Source: a virus. From it: DNA of 64,000 nt. The DNA is taken from positions 1-64,000 of the IMG/VR virus record IMGVR_UViG_3300006754_000014. One strand, written 5' to 3'. Shown piece after piece: positions 1 to 7,237 of this stretch (positions are counted from its first letter, which is position 1; each line of letters starts with the position of its first letter). The notes under the pieces were generated by a model that worked only from the letters and a program-made list of their open reading frames with translations, made no database searches and was not told where the DNA came from. The position numbers and the translations under genes were made by a program.

Positions 1-42
1 TTCTGGAAGATTTGCAGCATGATACCGCGCTAGATTAGTCAT
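1..42 (-). CDS. Partial gene, 5' end only (unknown product)
   Basis: Only the first 14 codons (MTNLARYHAANLPE) are inside the window; the gene runs off the left edge on the minus strand. The start at 42 is supported by a good Shine-Dalgarno (AAGGAG about 8 nt upstream) and by a TATAAATA late-promoter box about 60 nt upstream. I do not recognise the product. The late-type promoter suggests a virion or lysis-stage protein rather than a replication gene. Confidence 0.55.
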   Translation of the reverse strand, partial: MTNLARYHAANLPE

Positions 43-101
43 CTTAGTAGCTCCTTATTAAAGCGAGTTTGTGTTTTGTGGACCCCGAAGGCATCCATAC
101 T

Positions 102-109
102 TATTTATA
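102..109 (-). promoter_or_regulatory. T4-type late promoter -10 box (TATAAATA)
   Basis: TATAAATA on the minus strand, a perfect match to the T4 gp55-dependent late -10 box. It lies just upstream of the gene starting at 42 and separates the early regA/unknown block from a late gene. Gp55 itself is encoded at 14098-14580. Confidence 0.6.
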
Positions 110-137
110 TCACATATCAACAAAAAGGTCAGTGTGG

Positions 138-809
138 TTAACCGAAATTAAATGGACACTTACCCGTACTTTCCCTATTCATAATTCCCCAAGCCTTACC
201 AGGCAAATAATCTTTTAATTTTAAATTTTGAAAAACTTCTAAAACAACTTTTCTTTCCGGTTTGCGTTTTATTAATTGATAATTTTCTCCCACTCCACTA
301 AATCGTATCATAAACATAGGATCACCTCTTTTAATTTTGAGGTGTGCTGTACGAAAAGCACATGATAGATTTCTTTTCCAAGTGCCTAATCTAAAATGGG
401 CACTAACAATTTCATGACTTGGATGTTGAATTTGTTCTAACCATACTTTCTTATTATCTGTCCACATAAGAACTGATGGATTAATTTGTATAATAGCTTC
501 CCGACCTTCTATAATTTCTATCTCAGTGTGGTGACAGAATTCATTAAATTGATCTTGATTTGAATTGACAACAGTACCATAGGTATCATTTCCATTATCT
601 TTTATTGTTACATCCCAATCTAATTGAGAATAAAAGACCCAAGTATTACTAGCCCAAGATTTCCAAGCAGGACATTTATAGAATCTATATTTGGTAAAAT
701 CTTCCGTATCAATATATTTGACAGGATCAATAAAAACACCATCCTTTAACAAAGGATGATCATTCTCTGGCCAAGGAGCCCAATAATGCCAATAAACTTT
801 TGTTGCCAT
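138..809 (-). CDS. Hypothetical protein, 223 aa
   Basis: An unrecognised soluble protein rich in aromatic residues (many W, Y and F; starts MATKVYWHYW) with no signal peptide or membrane segment. I prefer the ATG at 809 over a TTG four codons upstream, because the upstream part is a short duplication of the gene's own 5' end (repeats at 789-804 and 818-833). It ends with a G-I-M-N-R-x-S-T-G-K-C-P-F-N segment. It follows the regA block in the same direction. It may belong to a phage family of unknown function; no catalytic motif is visible. Confidence 0.75.
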   Translation of the reverse strand: MATKVYWHYWAPWPENDHPLLKDGVFIDPVKYIDTEDFTKYRFYKCPAWKSWASNTWVFYSQLDWDVTIKDNGNDTYGTVVNSNQDQFNEFCHHTEIEIIEGREAIIQINPSVLMWTDNKKVWLEQIQHPSHEIVSAHFRLGTWKRNLSCAFRTAHLKIKRGDPMFMIRFSGVGENYQLIKRKPERKVVLEVFQNLKLKDYLPGKAWGIMNRESTGKCPFNFG

Positions 810-833
810 AATCAATACCAATAAACTTTTGTT
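789..833. repeat. Short tandem duplication (16-bp unit, 29-bp period)
   Basis: CCAATAAACTTTTGTT occurs at 789-804 and again at 818-833. The first copy is within the opening codons of the downstream minus-strand gene and the second is immediately upstream of its start, so the 5' end appears locally duplicated, probably by replication slippage. Confidence 0.8.
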
Positions 834-840
834 AATATAA

Positions 841-1161
841 TCAAATAGTATAGTATCCGTCAGTTCTTGATCCTACAGTTTGTTCATAGAAAAGATCGCC
901 TTCATTTCCAAACATCAAAGTCTTCCATGAATCACCATCTTGTTTATAAACTTCTAAAGAAGTTTCCTGTCCATACTTAGTCTCAACTGTCCAAGTTCTT
1001 TCCCACCAATCCTTTTCTTCATTATACGTAAATCCTTTTTCTTCCAATTTGAAAGTAAAACAATCTACTGGATTCTCATCTATCGTGCATGTGGTAGAAA
1101 TACCAGCACCATCTTCGTTATCCAATGGATTATTAATCCAATTCAGGAATTTCATTATCAT
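841..1161 (-). CDS. Hypothetical protein, 106 aa
   Basis: Unrecognised small acidic protein. It begins MIMKFLNWINNPLDNEDG and has alternating charged and aromatic residues typical of a compact beta-rich fold (E-E-K-D-W-W-E-R-T-W-T-V). There are two in-frame Met codons, at 1161 and 1155; neither has a strong ribosome binding site. It lies 50 nt downstream of regA, in the same direction and probably the same transcript. No function can be assigned. Confidence 0.7.
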   Translation of the reverse strand: MIMKFLNWINNPLDNEDGAGISTTCTIDENPVDCFTFKLEEKGFTYNEEKDWWERTWTVETKYGQETSLEVYKQDGDSWKTLMFGNEGDLFYEQTVGSRTDGYYTI

Positions 1162-1211
1162 ATGTAATAATACGGTGTGCTCTTTACTGGTTTGAAAGTT
1201 CCTCTATTCTA

Positions 1212-1664
1212 TCACGAATTTCCTGTTTTGTCATTCTGCTCTGTCACCTTCTTCTTACCAATGTTATATTTGGTTTCTAAAGTCCATTCTCCCTTCTCCT
1301 TATAAGCGAGAACCTTTATTTGATTCAACGGAGCAACTTCTGTAATTATACCAGGATTAACGATTGTTATCAACCCCCAATCACCTAGAAGTTGAGCAAT
1401 ACGATTTCTACGTTGAACATCATTGGTTGTAAGATTAGCATGTTTTCCATCCAAGGCAAACAATTCCTTGAAATGAACAATATAATACTTCCCTTGCTTG
1501 TGCAAGATATGACACGATTGGTAGAGCTTCTTCTCTTTCCTTGAAGCAACTCCAATCCTTGTAAGAGTTTCTCTTACCTTAAGGAAATCGTCAGGTTCAT
1601 TAAGAATAATCTCAATCATCCTATCGGGTGCCCACTTCACTTCGGCTTCTTGAACCACACTCAT
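1212..1664 (-). CDS. regA: RegA translational repressor
   Basis: RegA binds the ribosome-binding region of early phage mRNAs and represses their translation. The 150-aa product matches T4 RegA through its core: M-I-E-I-x-L near the start, D-F-L-K-V-R-E-T-L-T-R-I-G, Y-Q-S-C-H-I-L, Y-Y-I-V-H-F-K-E-L and L-G-D-W-G-L-I. It is longer than T4 RegA (122 aa), with about 15 extra N-terminal residues and a tail after the conserved K-Y-N-I-G. The start overlaps the end of gp62 by 4 nt (ATGA), so the two are probably translationally coupled, keeping the T4 order 44-62-regA. Confidence 0.95.
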   Translation of the reverse strand: MSVVQEAEVKWAPDRMIEIILNEPDDFLKVRETLTRIGVASRKEKKLYQSCHILHKQGKYYIVHFKELFALDGKHANLTTNDVQRRNRIAQLLGDWGLITIVNPGIITEVAPLNQIKVLAYKEKGEWTLETKYNIGKKKVTEQNDKTGNS

Positions 1665-2035
1665 TTTGATCCTCCAATGTCAATTCGATTCTTAATAAAG
1701 TTAATTTGATCTGTCGTCAAGATTTTTAGAGCTTGTGCCGCCTTATCATTACTATAACCATAGTAAATTTTGACCGTCTCAAGGTCCGTTACCTTGTCCT
1801 TTTTAAGCCAAGGAGAAAATCTTTTACGTTTCCTCAATGTATTTAGATAAAAATTATATTGCATATCATGATCTAAATGATGGTTTATATTCATCTCATT
1901 TACAAACAAAATAGCATCAACAGAACCACTTAAACATTTATTAATAATAAATGCCGGATACTTTGCTGTGGGATCTTCCTCCAAAACATTCTTCTTTGTT
2001 TGATTAATAGAGTTCAACCAATCTTTCAATTCCAT
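1661..2035 (-). CDS. 62: gp62, sliding-clamp loader small subunit
   Basis: Gp62 joins four gp44 ATPase subunits to form the loader that opens and places the gp45 clamp on DNA. The 124-aa protein starts MELKDWL at 2035; an in-frame upstream Met is possible, but MELKDWLNSINQTKK is the usual cyanophage start. Recognisable segments include Y-P-A-F-I-I-N-K-C-L-S-G, L-R-K-R-K-R-F-S-P-W and Y-Y-G-Y-S-N-D-K-A. It is shorter than T4 gp62 (187 aa), as in cyanophages. It overlaps regA by 4 nt. Its start overlaps the stop of a 13-codon micro-ORF (TGATG). Unlike T4, it is not adjacent to gene 44. Confidence 0.92.
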   Translation of the reverse strand: MELKDWLNSINQTKKNVLEEDPTAKYPAFIINKCLSGSVDAILFVNEMNINHHLDHDMQYNFYLNTLRKRKRFSPWLKKDKVTDLETVKIYYGYSNDKAAQALKILTTDQINFIKNRIDIGGSK

Positions 2036-2076
2036 CACGATTTCTCCAACCACTCATTATACTCTTTCATACTCAT
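2035..2076 (-). CDS. Micro-ORF bridging the glycosyltransferase gene and gp62 (13 aa)
   Basis: Reads MSMKEYNEWLEKS then TGA. Its ATG overlaps the stop of the upstream glycosyltransferase gene (ATGA) and its stop overlaps the start of gp62 (TGATG). This geometry would let ribosomes pass from one gene to the next without release. It may be a coupling leader or a remnant of a larger gene; whether the peptide itself matters is unknown. Confidence 0.35.
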   Translation of the reverse strand: MSMKEYNEWLEKS

Positions 2077-3008
2077 AATTTTACAGCAGACATTCTATTA
2101 TAATAAGGATCTATATCTCCTGCCAGTTCATCAACATCCCTAATAAGATTATGATACTTTAATTCAGATGAAGCAAATTCTTGTTCTTTTTTTGTAGTAT
2201 AATGCAAGACAACTGGATTAAAACATTCTCGATGTTTCTGTTCAATATACCCTTGAGTTACATCTTGTATACCAAATAAACCAGTATTAACTTCCAATCT
2301 ACTTAAAAGAATCCATACAGCATATTCATCAACTATCCTTGTATTTGGAATAGGCAAGAGAACTTGACTACTCTTAAATTGTTCCATCAAATCAGATAAT
2401 TCATCCAAATGTTCAATAATAGACTTATGAATATTATCATTAAGTAAGACCACTCCTAAACAAAATTTGTATACAGGATGTTTTCCTCCCAAATCATAGA
2501 TGCAAGCATCAACTCTATCCAATTGATCTCTTATATTCCTTCCTCCGCCATTATTTGGATCATATCTAAATCCAAATTCTTCTCTACCATATACATCAAA
2601 TTGACAATATGTATCAAATAAGTATTGAACATCATGATAGAAGATAGTATCTGAATCAACATACAATATGTTATGAGATTCTTCTTTGAAATATTGTAAA
2701 TTATACCATCGATGAATTGACCAAGCATTCAACATAGTATCATCAAACCCATCAATAAAAGGTTCAACTCTTACTGCATATTCCAGTATAAGATGCTGAG
2801 GAATGAAATCAGGATCGTCGCAAAAAATGTAAACGGGGATTGTATCATTATATGTTCTCAATGAAGAAATGCTGTGTTCAAGGCGTTTAAGTTCATGCTG
2901 ATTAATATGAGCATGGGGACTCATTTTATATGAATAGAAAACAATGTTTTCATATCCATTATTTCGGCCCCTAAATTTCCTTAGTTTTTCTTTGATAGAT
3001 TCAGTCAT
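2073..3008 (-). CDS. GT-A-fold glycosyltransferase-like protein
   Basis: Probably transfers a sugar from a nucleotide-sugar donor. The 311-aa protein has an N-terminal segment of the Y-E-N-I-V-F-Y-S-Y-K type, then I-P-V-Y-I-F-C-D-D-P. The DxD metal-binding motif is in N-I-L-Y-V-D-S-D-T-I-F (Asp118 and Asp120). A late His-Tyr pair (V-V-L-H-Y-T-T-K-K) resembles the C-terminal donor-site His of GT8-like enzymes. It is cytosolic, with no signal or membrane helix. It belongs to a cassette inserted between gp44 and gp62, joined to the DruA-like gene by a 4-nt overlap. Target (DNA base, capsid or host glycan) is unknown. Confidence 0.72.
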   Translation of the reverse strand: MTESIKEKLRKFRGRNNGYENIVFYSYKMSPHAHINQHELKRLEHSISSLRTYNDTIPVYIFCDDPDFIPQHLILEYAVRVEPFIDGFDDTMLNAWSIHRWYNLQYFKEESHNILYVDSDTIFYHDVQYLFDTYCQFDVYGREEFGFRYDPNNGGGRNIRDQLDRVDACIYDLGGKHPVYKFCLGVVLLNDNIHKSIIEHLDELSDLMEQFKSSQVLLPIPNTRIVDEYAVWILLSRLEVNTGLFGIQDVTQGYIEQKHRECFNPVVLHYTTKKEQEFASSELKYHNLIRDVDELAGDIDPYYNRMSAVKL

Positions 3009-4126
3009 CGTATAATGTCAATGTGCATGTCTTTGGTCCAAATCTCAAGTTCTTTACGAACTTTATCATCCTCATTAAGAGTTTGATATCTCTTAGAAGC
3101 CTTTCTCTTCCACCATTCTACTATGTTATCCATATAGAATTTATCAAAGTTAATAGGATTCTTTTCAAGAGTATCTTGATCACCACTAAGAACTTCCCTA
3201 GAATTAGAGAATCCATAATCCGACATATAGAATCTCTTTCTCTCTGTAAGGTTCTTAAATTTATCAAGACTCTCACTAAGCATTCTAAGATCATCAGGAT
3301 ATTCCTGAAGATTGGATTTCATAATCGCAATCATCTTAGCCTGCGTCTTCAACTTCCTACTTGAAGCATTCTTTTTAACAAGAGTAGCACTACGATCATT
3401 ACTCATATAAGATTTAAATAATCTCTCCAACTTTTTGAATAATGGTCCAGGTAGAAGTGGCAAAAAATTACTATCAGTTAATCCTTTGAATCTTATGTAT
3501 GGTTTTAATCCATCATACTGGGAAGATGATTTTGTACTACCATAAAGAGAAGTAGTTTCAAAACAACATATATTACTATCATACTTCCTGTCAATGACTT
3601 CACGTATTTCATGAGAACAACAAATAAGTGATAGTAATTTTCCTCCTAAACAATTATAACCGAAAGGTTGTGTAGGGACAATAATAAATCCCATAATTGT
3701 ATGCCGATTTAACAAAGAAAGATTGGGAACATGTCCAAGCCAATCGTTTCTTGGTCTAGAATTAATTAATGGAGATCCCAAACGAATAAATCCAATGATT
3801 TTATTTGTAGTAGTTTCTCTTACAATAATACGAATAGTCTTGCCAGGAATGGATTCTTCAATGGCATGAGAAGTTGTAATGGCAAGGTAATTATTAAAAA
3901 CCTCATTATTCTCCTCAACATTAAAACTAATCTTCATATCCTCAGGAGACATATCCCAAGAACTAAAAAAATCATCCTCTAAAGGAAATAGAGGATTAAT
4001 ACCAAGATTAGCAATCTTTTCTTGTTTAACTTTTCTCAGATAATCATCAATACGATCAAATCCATTGAAGTATTCAACAAAGTCACTGATAATAAATCTA
4101 AGTTCTTCAATAGGAATTTTGATCAT
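3005..4126 (-). CDS. DUF4338 / DruA-like protein
   Basis: Core region at about residues 95-240 reads like the DUF4338 family, whose best-known member is DruA of the Druantia anti-phage system: N-K-I-I-G-F-I-R-L-G-S-P-L, R-P-R-N-D-W-L-G, L-N-R-H-T-I-M-G-F-I-I-V-P, a G-G-K-L-L-S-L-I motif followed by E-I-R-E-V-I-D-R-K-Y, and E-T-T-S-L-Y-G-S. It is 373 aa with a charged C-terminal extension (250-373) not typical of the core. No DruE helicase partner is in the window. It sits between gp44 and gp62 with 4-nt overlaps on both sides, so it is made with the replisome. The role is unknown; nuclease, DNA binding or counter-defence are possibilities. Confidence 0.68.
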   Translation of the reverse strand: MIKIPIEELRFIISDFVEYFNGFDRIDDYLRKVKQEKIANLGINPLFPLEDDFFSSWDMSPEDMKISFNVEENNEVFNNYLAITTSHAIEESIPGKTIRIIVRETTTNKIIGFIRLGSPLINSRPRNDWLGHVPNLSLLNRHTIMGFIIVPTQPFGYNCLGGKLLSLICCSHEIREVIDRKYDSNICCFETTSLYGSTKSSSQYDGLKPYIRFKGLTDSNFLPLLPGPLFKKLERLFKSYMSNDRSATLVKKNASSRKLKTQAKMIAIMKSNLQEYPDDLRMLSESLDKFKNLTERKRFYMSDYGFSNSREVLSGDQDTLEKNPINFDKFYMDNIVEWWKRKASKRYQTLNEDDKVRKELEIWTKDMHIDIIR

Positions 4127-4443
4127 GTGGATCCACTCAATCCTCCATTAAACTGTATATTCTCCGAACCACCCAACCATGATCCACCATTCTTTGTAGC
4201 AAATCTATACATCTTTTCATGTACAGTAAGTCCTTTCTCTTCTTCAATATTATCACTCTCATCAGGATTTTCCATACTATAATCCCTAGCAATAGGCATT
4301 GCATCTGAAGGATTTTCATATGGAGGTTCATATGAAGAAGGTGCATACTCATCAGTTATTGGAGTAAGCGGATCAATTTTATCCATATATTTCCAAGTGG
4401 ACTCAAACCAATCGTCAGGATCTACACCCAAATCGTTTTTCAT
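4123..4443 (-). CDS. Hypothetical acidic protein, 106 aa
   Basis: Strongly acidic and Pro/Ser/Asn-rich, with no recognisable domain (D-P-D-D-W-F-E-S-T-W-K-Y near the start and a glycine-rich tail, N-G-G-S-W-L-G-G-S). Probably poorly structured. It overlaps both neighbours by 4 nt (ATGA), making it part of the cassette between gp44 and gp62 and coupled in translation to the DruA-like protein downstream. Confidence 0.7.
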   Translation of the reverse strand: MKNDLGVDPDDWFESTWKYMDKIDPLTPITDEYAPSSYEPPYENPSDAMPIARDYSMENPDESDNIEEEKGLTVHEKMYRFATKNGGSWLGGSENIQFNGGLSGST

Positions 4444-4625
4444 TTTAGGCCCCTTTCTTTTTTAAATTTTTTCCAATCCCTACCAACAGTTTTCTCACCA
4501 TATTTCATACGAAGATTTCTCTCTTCATTTTCTTCATCATTCTTTTGCAATCGTCTTTCCCATTTACGATCACGATTTAACTGTCGTAAATTATATAGTT
4601 GAAATGAGTCTGGCAATAGGTTCAT
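4440..4625 (-). CDS. Hypothetical basic protein, 61 aa
   Basis: A short, highly charged, mostly helical basic protein (R-Q-L-N-R-D-R-K-W-E-R-R-L-Q-K, ending K-K-F-K-K-E-R-G-L-K). Its basic character contrasts with the acidic protein encoded next, so the two could form a pair, but that is a guess. It starts inside the gp44 stop (ATGA overlap), which supports it being translated. Confidence 0.65.
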   Translation of the reverse strand: MNLLPDSFQLYNLRQLNRDRKWERRLQKNDEENEERNLRMKYGEKTVGRDWKKFKKERGLK

Positions 4626-5575
4626 TTGAAGTTACACTCACACATAATTTCAGTAAAAGCGGCGAGAAGATTTATCTCTTGATCCGCGACGAAGGCAATT
4701 TGATACTGGTAACGAGCAAGAATAAGGACAGCAGAAGCCAAACCAGGCCCGTCCACGGCCATAGGAAGAGCATCGTATAAACGCCGCATAAGAACAGAAG
4801 GATCATTATCCATGTTATCAGATACCCACTTCCTGACGGCAGTAAAGTCCTTCTCCTTAAGTTTTTTAACAAGCTCATTAATGGATACGTCCGAAAACGT
4901 TGCTAAAATACCAGTGTCTATTGTACCACCAGCCGAATACCTTTGGCACTCATTTAAGACCCTTCTCCAGTCTGGGAAGTGTTTATTAATAAGTTCTGCC
5001 AGAACCTTCTTGTCAGCTTCGCACCTCTCCTGGTCCAAGATAGTGTTAAGTCTGGTGAAGAAAGCAGCCGCAATCTCTTGTTTCTCTTTTCCCCTAACCG
5101 AGAATTCAATAACAGAACACCGCGAGTGGAGGGGTTCGATGATTTTATTTTTATAATTACAGGTAAAGATGAATCTACAGTTTTTGTAGAACGATTCAAT
5201 ATTCGCCCGTAAGAGTAATTGTACGTCATGGGTTGTATTGTCAGCCTCATCTATAATGATGACTTTATGTTTATCCGATGTAGTAAGAGAAACTGTGGAA
5301 GCAAAATTCTTTGCAGTATTTCTTACCGTATCCAAAAATCTCCCTTCATCAGATCCATTGATAACATAAGAATCAACGCCAAGTTCATTGCAGAGTGCCT
5401 TGGCAACAGTAGTTTTACCAATACCAGGTGGACCAGAAAGAAGAAGGTTTGGAATTTCTCCTTTATTTAGGAAATCTCTAAAGGTTTTCTTTATATTCTC
5501 TGGAAGAATACAATCTTCAATCGTTTTGGGTCTATACTTTTCAACCCAAAGAAATTCATTACGAGTCGTGGTCAT
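4622..5575 (-). CDS. 44: gp44, clamp-loader ATPase subunit
   Basis: AAA+ ATPase that, with gp62, uses ATP to open and load the gp45 clamp. The 317-aa length matches the family. Walker A is G-P-P-G-I-G-K-T at 48-55, Walker B is I-I-I-D-E-A-D at about 106-112, and the arginine-finger S-R-C box is at 151-153. The N-terminal F-L-W-V-E-K-Y-R-P-K-T is the standard loader start. The gene ends in a 4-nt overlap with the inserted cassette. In T4, gene 62 would follow directly. Confidence 0.96.
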   Translation of the reverse strand: MTTTRNEFLWVEKYRPKTIEDCILPENIKKTFRDFLNKGEIPNLLLSGPPGIGKTTVAKALCNELGVDSYVINGSDEGRFLDTVRNTAKNFASTVSLTTSDKHKVIIIDEADNTTHDVQLLLRANIESFYKNCRFIFTCNYKNKIIEPLHSRCSVIEFSVRGKEKQEIAAAFFTRLNTILDQERCEADKKVLAELINKHFPDWRRVLNECQRYSAGGTIDTGILATFSDVSINELVKKLKEKDFTAVRKWVSDNMDNDPSVLMRRLYDALPMAVDGPGLASAVLILARYQYQIAFVADQEINLLAAFTEIMCECNFK

Positions 5576-5810
5576 GTTTTTTTATGCTAGCCTCCCATTC
5601 TTGTAGTGATGATTGACAATCTGGTGGTTCTGGATCCTTATAACCTTTGATCTTTTTCCAATCAACATGCATGGCACCAAGCATCCATGATTGAGATAAA
5701 GACTTGGGACCTTTCTCTAAGAGTTCACACTGCATAAGCGAGAGTCTATGCCCTGCGAGATCAAGATACTCAGACCTCCAATTAGAATCGTCATAAGGTT
5801 TATTCTTCAT
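5559..5810 (-). CDS. Hypothetical protein, 83 aa
   Basis: Small soluble protein with W-R-S-E-Y-L-D-L-A-G-H-R-L-S-L and W-M-L-G-A-M-H-V-D-W-K-K-I-K-G-Y segments; no domain recognised. It lies between gp45 and gp44 and overlaps the start of gp44 by 17 nt, so it belongs to the clamp/clamp-loader operon. Likely a conserved cyanophage accessory protein of unknown role. Confidence 0.75.
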   Translation of the reverse strand: MKNKPYDDSNWRSEYLDLAGHRLSLMQCELLEKGPKSLSQSWMLGAMHVDWKKIKGYKDPEPPDCQSSLQEWEASIKKHDHDS

Positions 5811-6072
5811 AATTCCTCAATCTAACATAATAAGGTGCAAGAGAGTGAGTACTGAAATTAGGATCCGGCATAATCCCCCTCTCTAAATTCAATTCCTGTA
5901 ACAAATACCATTGACCATCATCTTCAGCCCTTTCTAATATCTCCACATATTCTACGCCAGATTTCAACAGACGCACAGCCTCATCCTGAGCATCTGTCCA
6001 GTCTTCATACTCCTTTTCTCCCACACGTTCATGAGAATATTCATTACTTAATTGACATACCTTATACATCAT
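5800..6072 (-). CDS. Hypothetical protein, 90 aa
   Basis: Begins MMYKVCQLSNEYSHERVGEK. A central D-A-Q-D-E-A-V-R-L-L-K segment followed by Y-V-E-I-L-E-R-A-E-D-D-G-Q-W suggests a small alpha/beta domain. It overlaps the end of gp45 by 11 nt and the next gene by 11 nt, so it is embedded in the replisome operon. Function unknown. Confidence 0.75.
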   Translation of the reverse strand: MMYKVCQLSNEYSHERVGEKEYEDWTDAQDEAVRLLKSGVEYVEILERAEDDGQWYLLQELNLERGIMPDPNFSTHSLAPYYVRLRNYEE

Positions 6073-6733
6073 CCCATGAGATATCAGGTTCTAAAGCAAT
6101 ATAGTAAGTCAAATCATAATTCTTACTAACAAACCTAGAAAGCAATTTCTTAGAAATTACTACTTCATAAGTTCCAGGAAGAATCTTAATATTTTCTACC
6201 TTAAAATTAAGAACAAAAGTATTATCAGTCTCTCCTACAATTATTGAAAAATCATTCGATGTGTCACTCTTCTTATCCCTAACAACTAATTTAACAACGC
6301 CATTCTCACCAACAACAGAAAGATCTGGAAGTTGATACACATAAGATGCTTTCAACAACTTATCTAATTGTTCAGTCTCAAGAACAAAACTGATATCTTC
6401 ACTTGGGAGGTGTAAAGATTTATCTGGAGGCGTTACAATAACAGTAGCATCCGCAAAGAAATATTTTGATCTAGACTTACCTTCCTTTATTACCACATAG
6501 GAATCGTTAGCAAAGTCTAGTTCCGGTTTCTTATGCAAGGAAAGTCCATTAAGAAACTGATTAAGATCATAGATACCAAAGTCTTTTGGAATCTCTTCTT
6601 CTATATGTACCTCAGCAAGAATATTCTTCATGACTGAAATAGTACGAAGTTTTGAACCAGCCTTAAAAAGAATTGACTGATTAATAGTTGAAAAGTTTTT
6701 TAATAACGAAAGTGTTTTGTCAGAAAGTTTCAT
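6062..6733 (-). CDS. 45: gp45, sliding clamp
   Basis: Trimeric DNA-polymerase processivity clamp; in T4-type phages it also activates gp55-dependent late transcription. The start at 6733 gives MKLSDKTLSLLKNFSTIN, which matches the T4 gp45 opening; seven more in-frame codons lie upstream and are probably not used. The 223-aa length fits the family (T4: 228). Segments I-Y-D-L-N-Q-F-L-N-G-L-S-L and A-D-A-T-V-I-V-T-P-P-D-K are characteristic of the phage clamp. Confidence 0.95.
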   Translation of the reverse strand: MKLSDKTLSLLKNFSTINQSILFKAGSKLRTISVMKNILAEVHIEEEIPKDFGIYDLNQFLNGLSLHKKPELDFANDSYVVIKEGKSRSKYFFADATVIVTPPDKSLHLPSEDISFVLETEQLDKLLKASYVYQLPDLSVVGENGVVKLVVRDKKSDTSNDFSIIVGETDNTFVLNFKVENIKILPGTYEVVISKKLLSRFVSKNYDLTYYIALEPDISWDDV

Positions 6734-7217
6734 AACCACGGGTCGGAGTTTCATTTTGTGTGTTGCCGCTGAAATAGTATAACAGAAGGCAGTAGTGCAT
6801 TGCTTTTAGTATATCACGCTTTGCTTGTCCCTTCTTATCATACCTACTCAAATACTTAATGGCATTAGATCGACAGAAAGATTCCGCATCACCTACGGAA
6901 TGAATAAGGTCAAGAGTTTGTACATTAGAACCATCATTAGTATAATGTCCTTGATATGTTGAAGAAATATAATCAGAAAGATCACGCATACTTTTATCTT
7001 CTTGGTATTTCCTATAATCAGATTGTTCAAAATCGGCTACAGGTTTTTTTCCTATAACTTCTTTATAATTCTCTTCAGCCTTCATTAAGTGATCAACAAG
7101 TTTAGCATAATCATCAGGTTCTTCTGGTTTCTCAGTCATCTTCTTCTCCTTTATAGGGTAAGTTTCATCCATAGTACCATTAATTTCTTCCCATAATAAA
7201 CTCCAAGCATTAACCAT
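6720..7217 (-). CDS. DUF3310-like protein
   Basis: The C-terminal half has the DUF3310 pattern found in many phages: L-D-L-I-H-S-V near 100, then F-C-R-S-N-A-I-K-Y-L-S-R-Y-D-K-K-G, then R-D-I-L-K-A-M-H-Y-C-L-L-L. The biochemical role of DUF3310 is not established. The start is uncertain: 7217 has GAGG six nt upstream, and an internal Met at 7139 has an even better AGGAG. The N-terminal 60 residues are charged and probably disordered. Overlaps gp45 by 14 nt. Confidence 0.75.
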   Translation of the reverse strand: MVNAWSLLWEEINGTMDETYPIKEKKMTEKPEEPDDYAKLVDHLMKAEENYKEVIGKKPVADFEQSDYRKYQEDKSMRDLSDYISSTYQGHYTNDGSNVQTLDLIHSVGDAESFCRSNAIKYLSRYDKKGQAKRDILKAMHYCLLLYYFSGNTQNETPTRGYETF

Positions 7218-7237
7218 AAGTACCTCATAGAATTATA

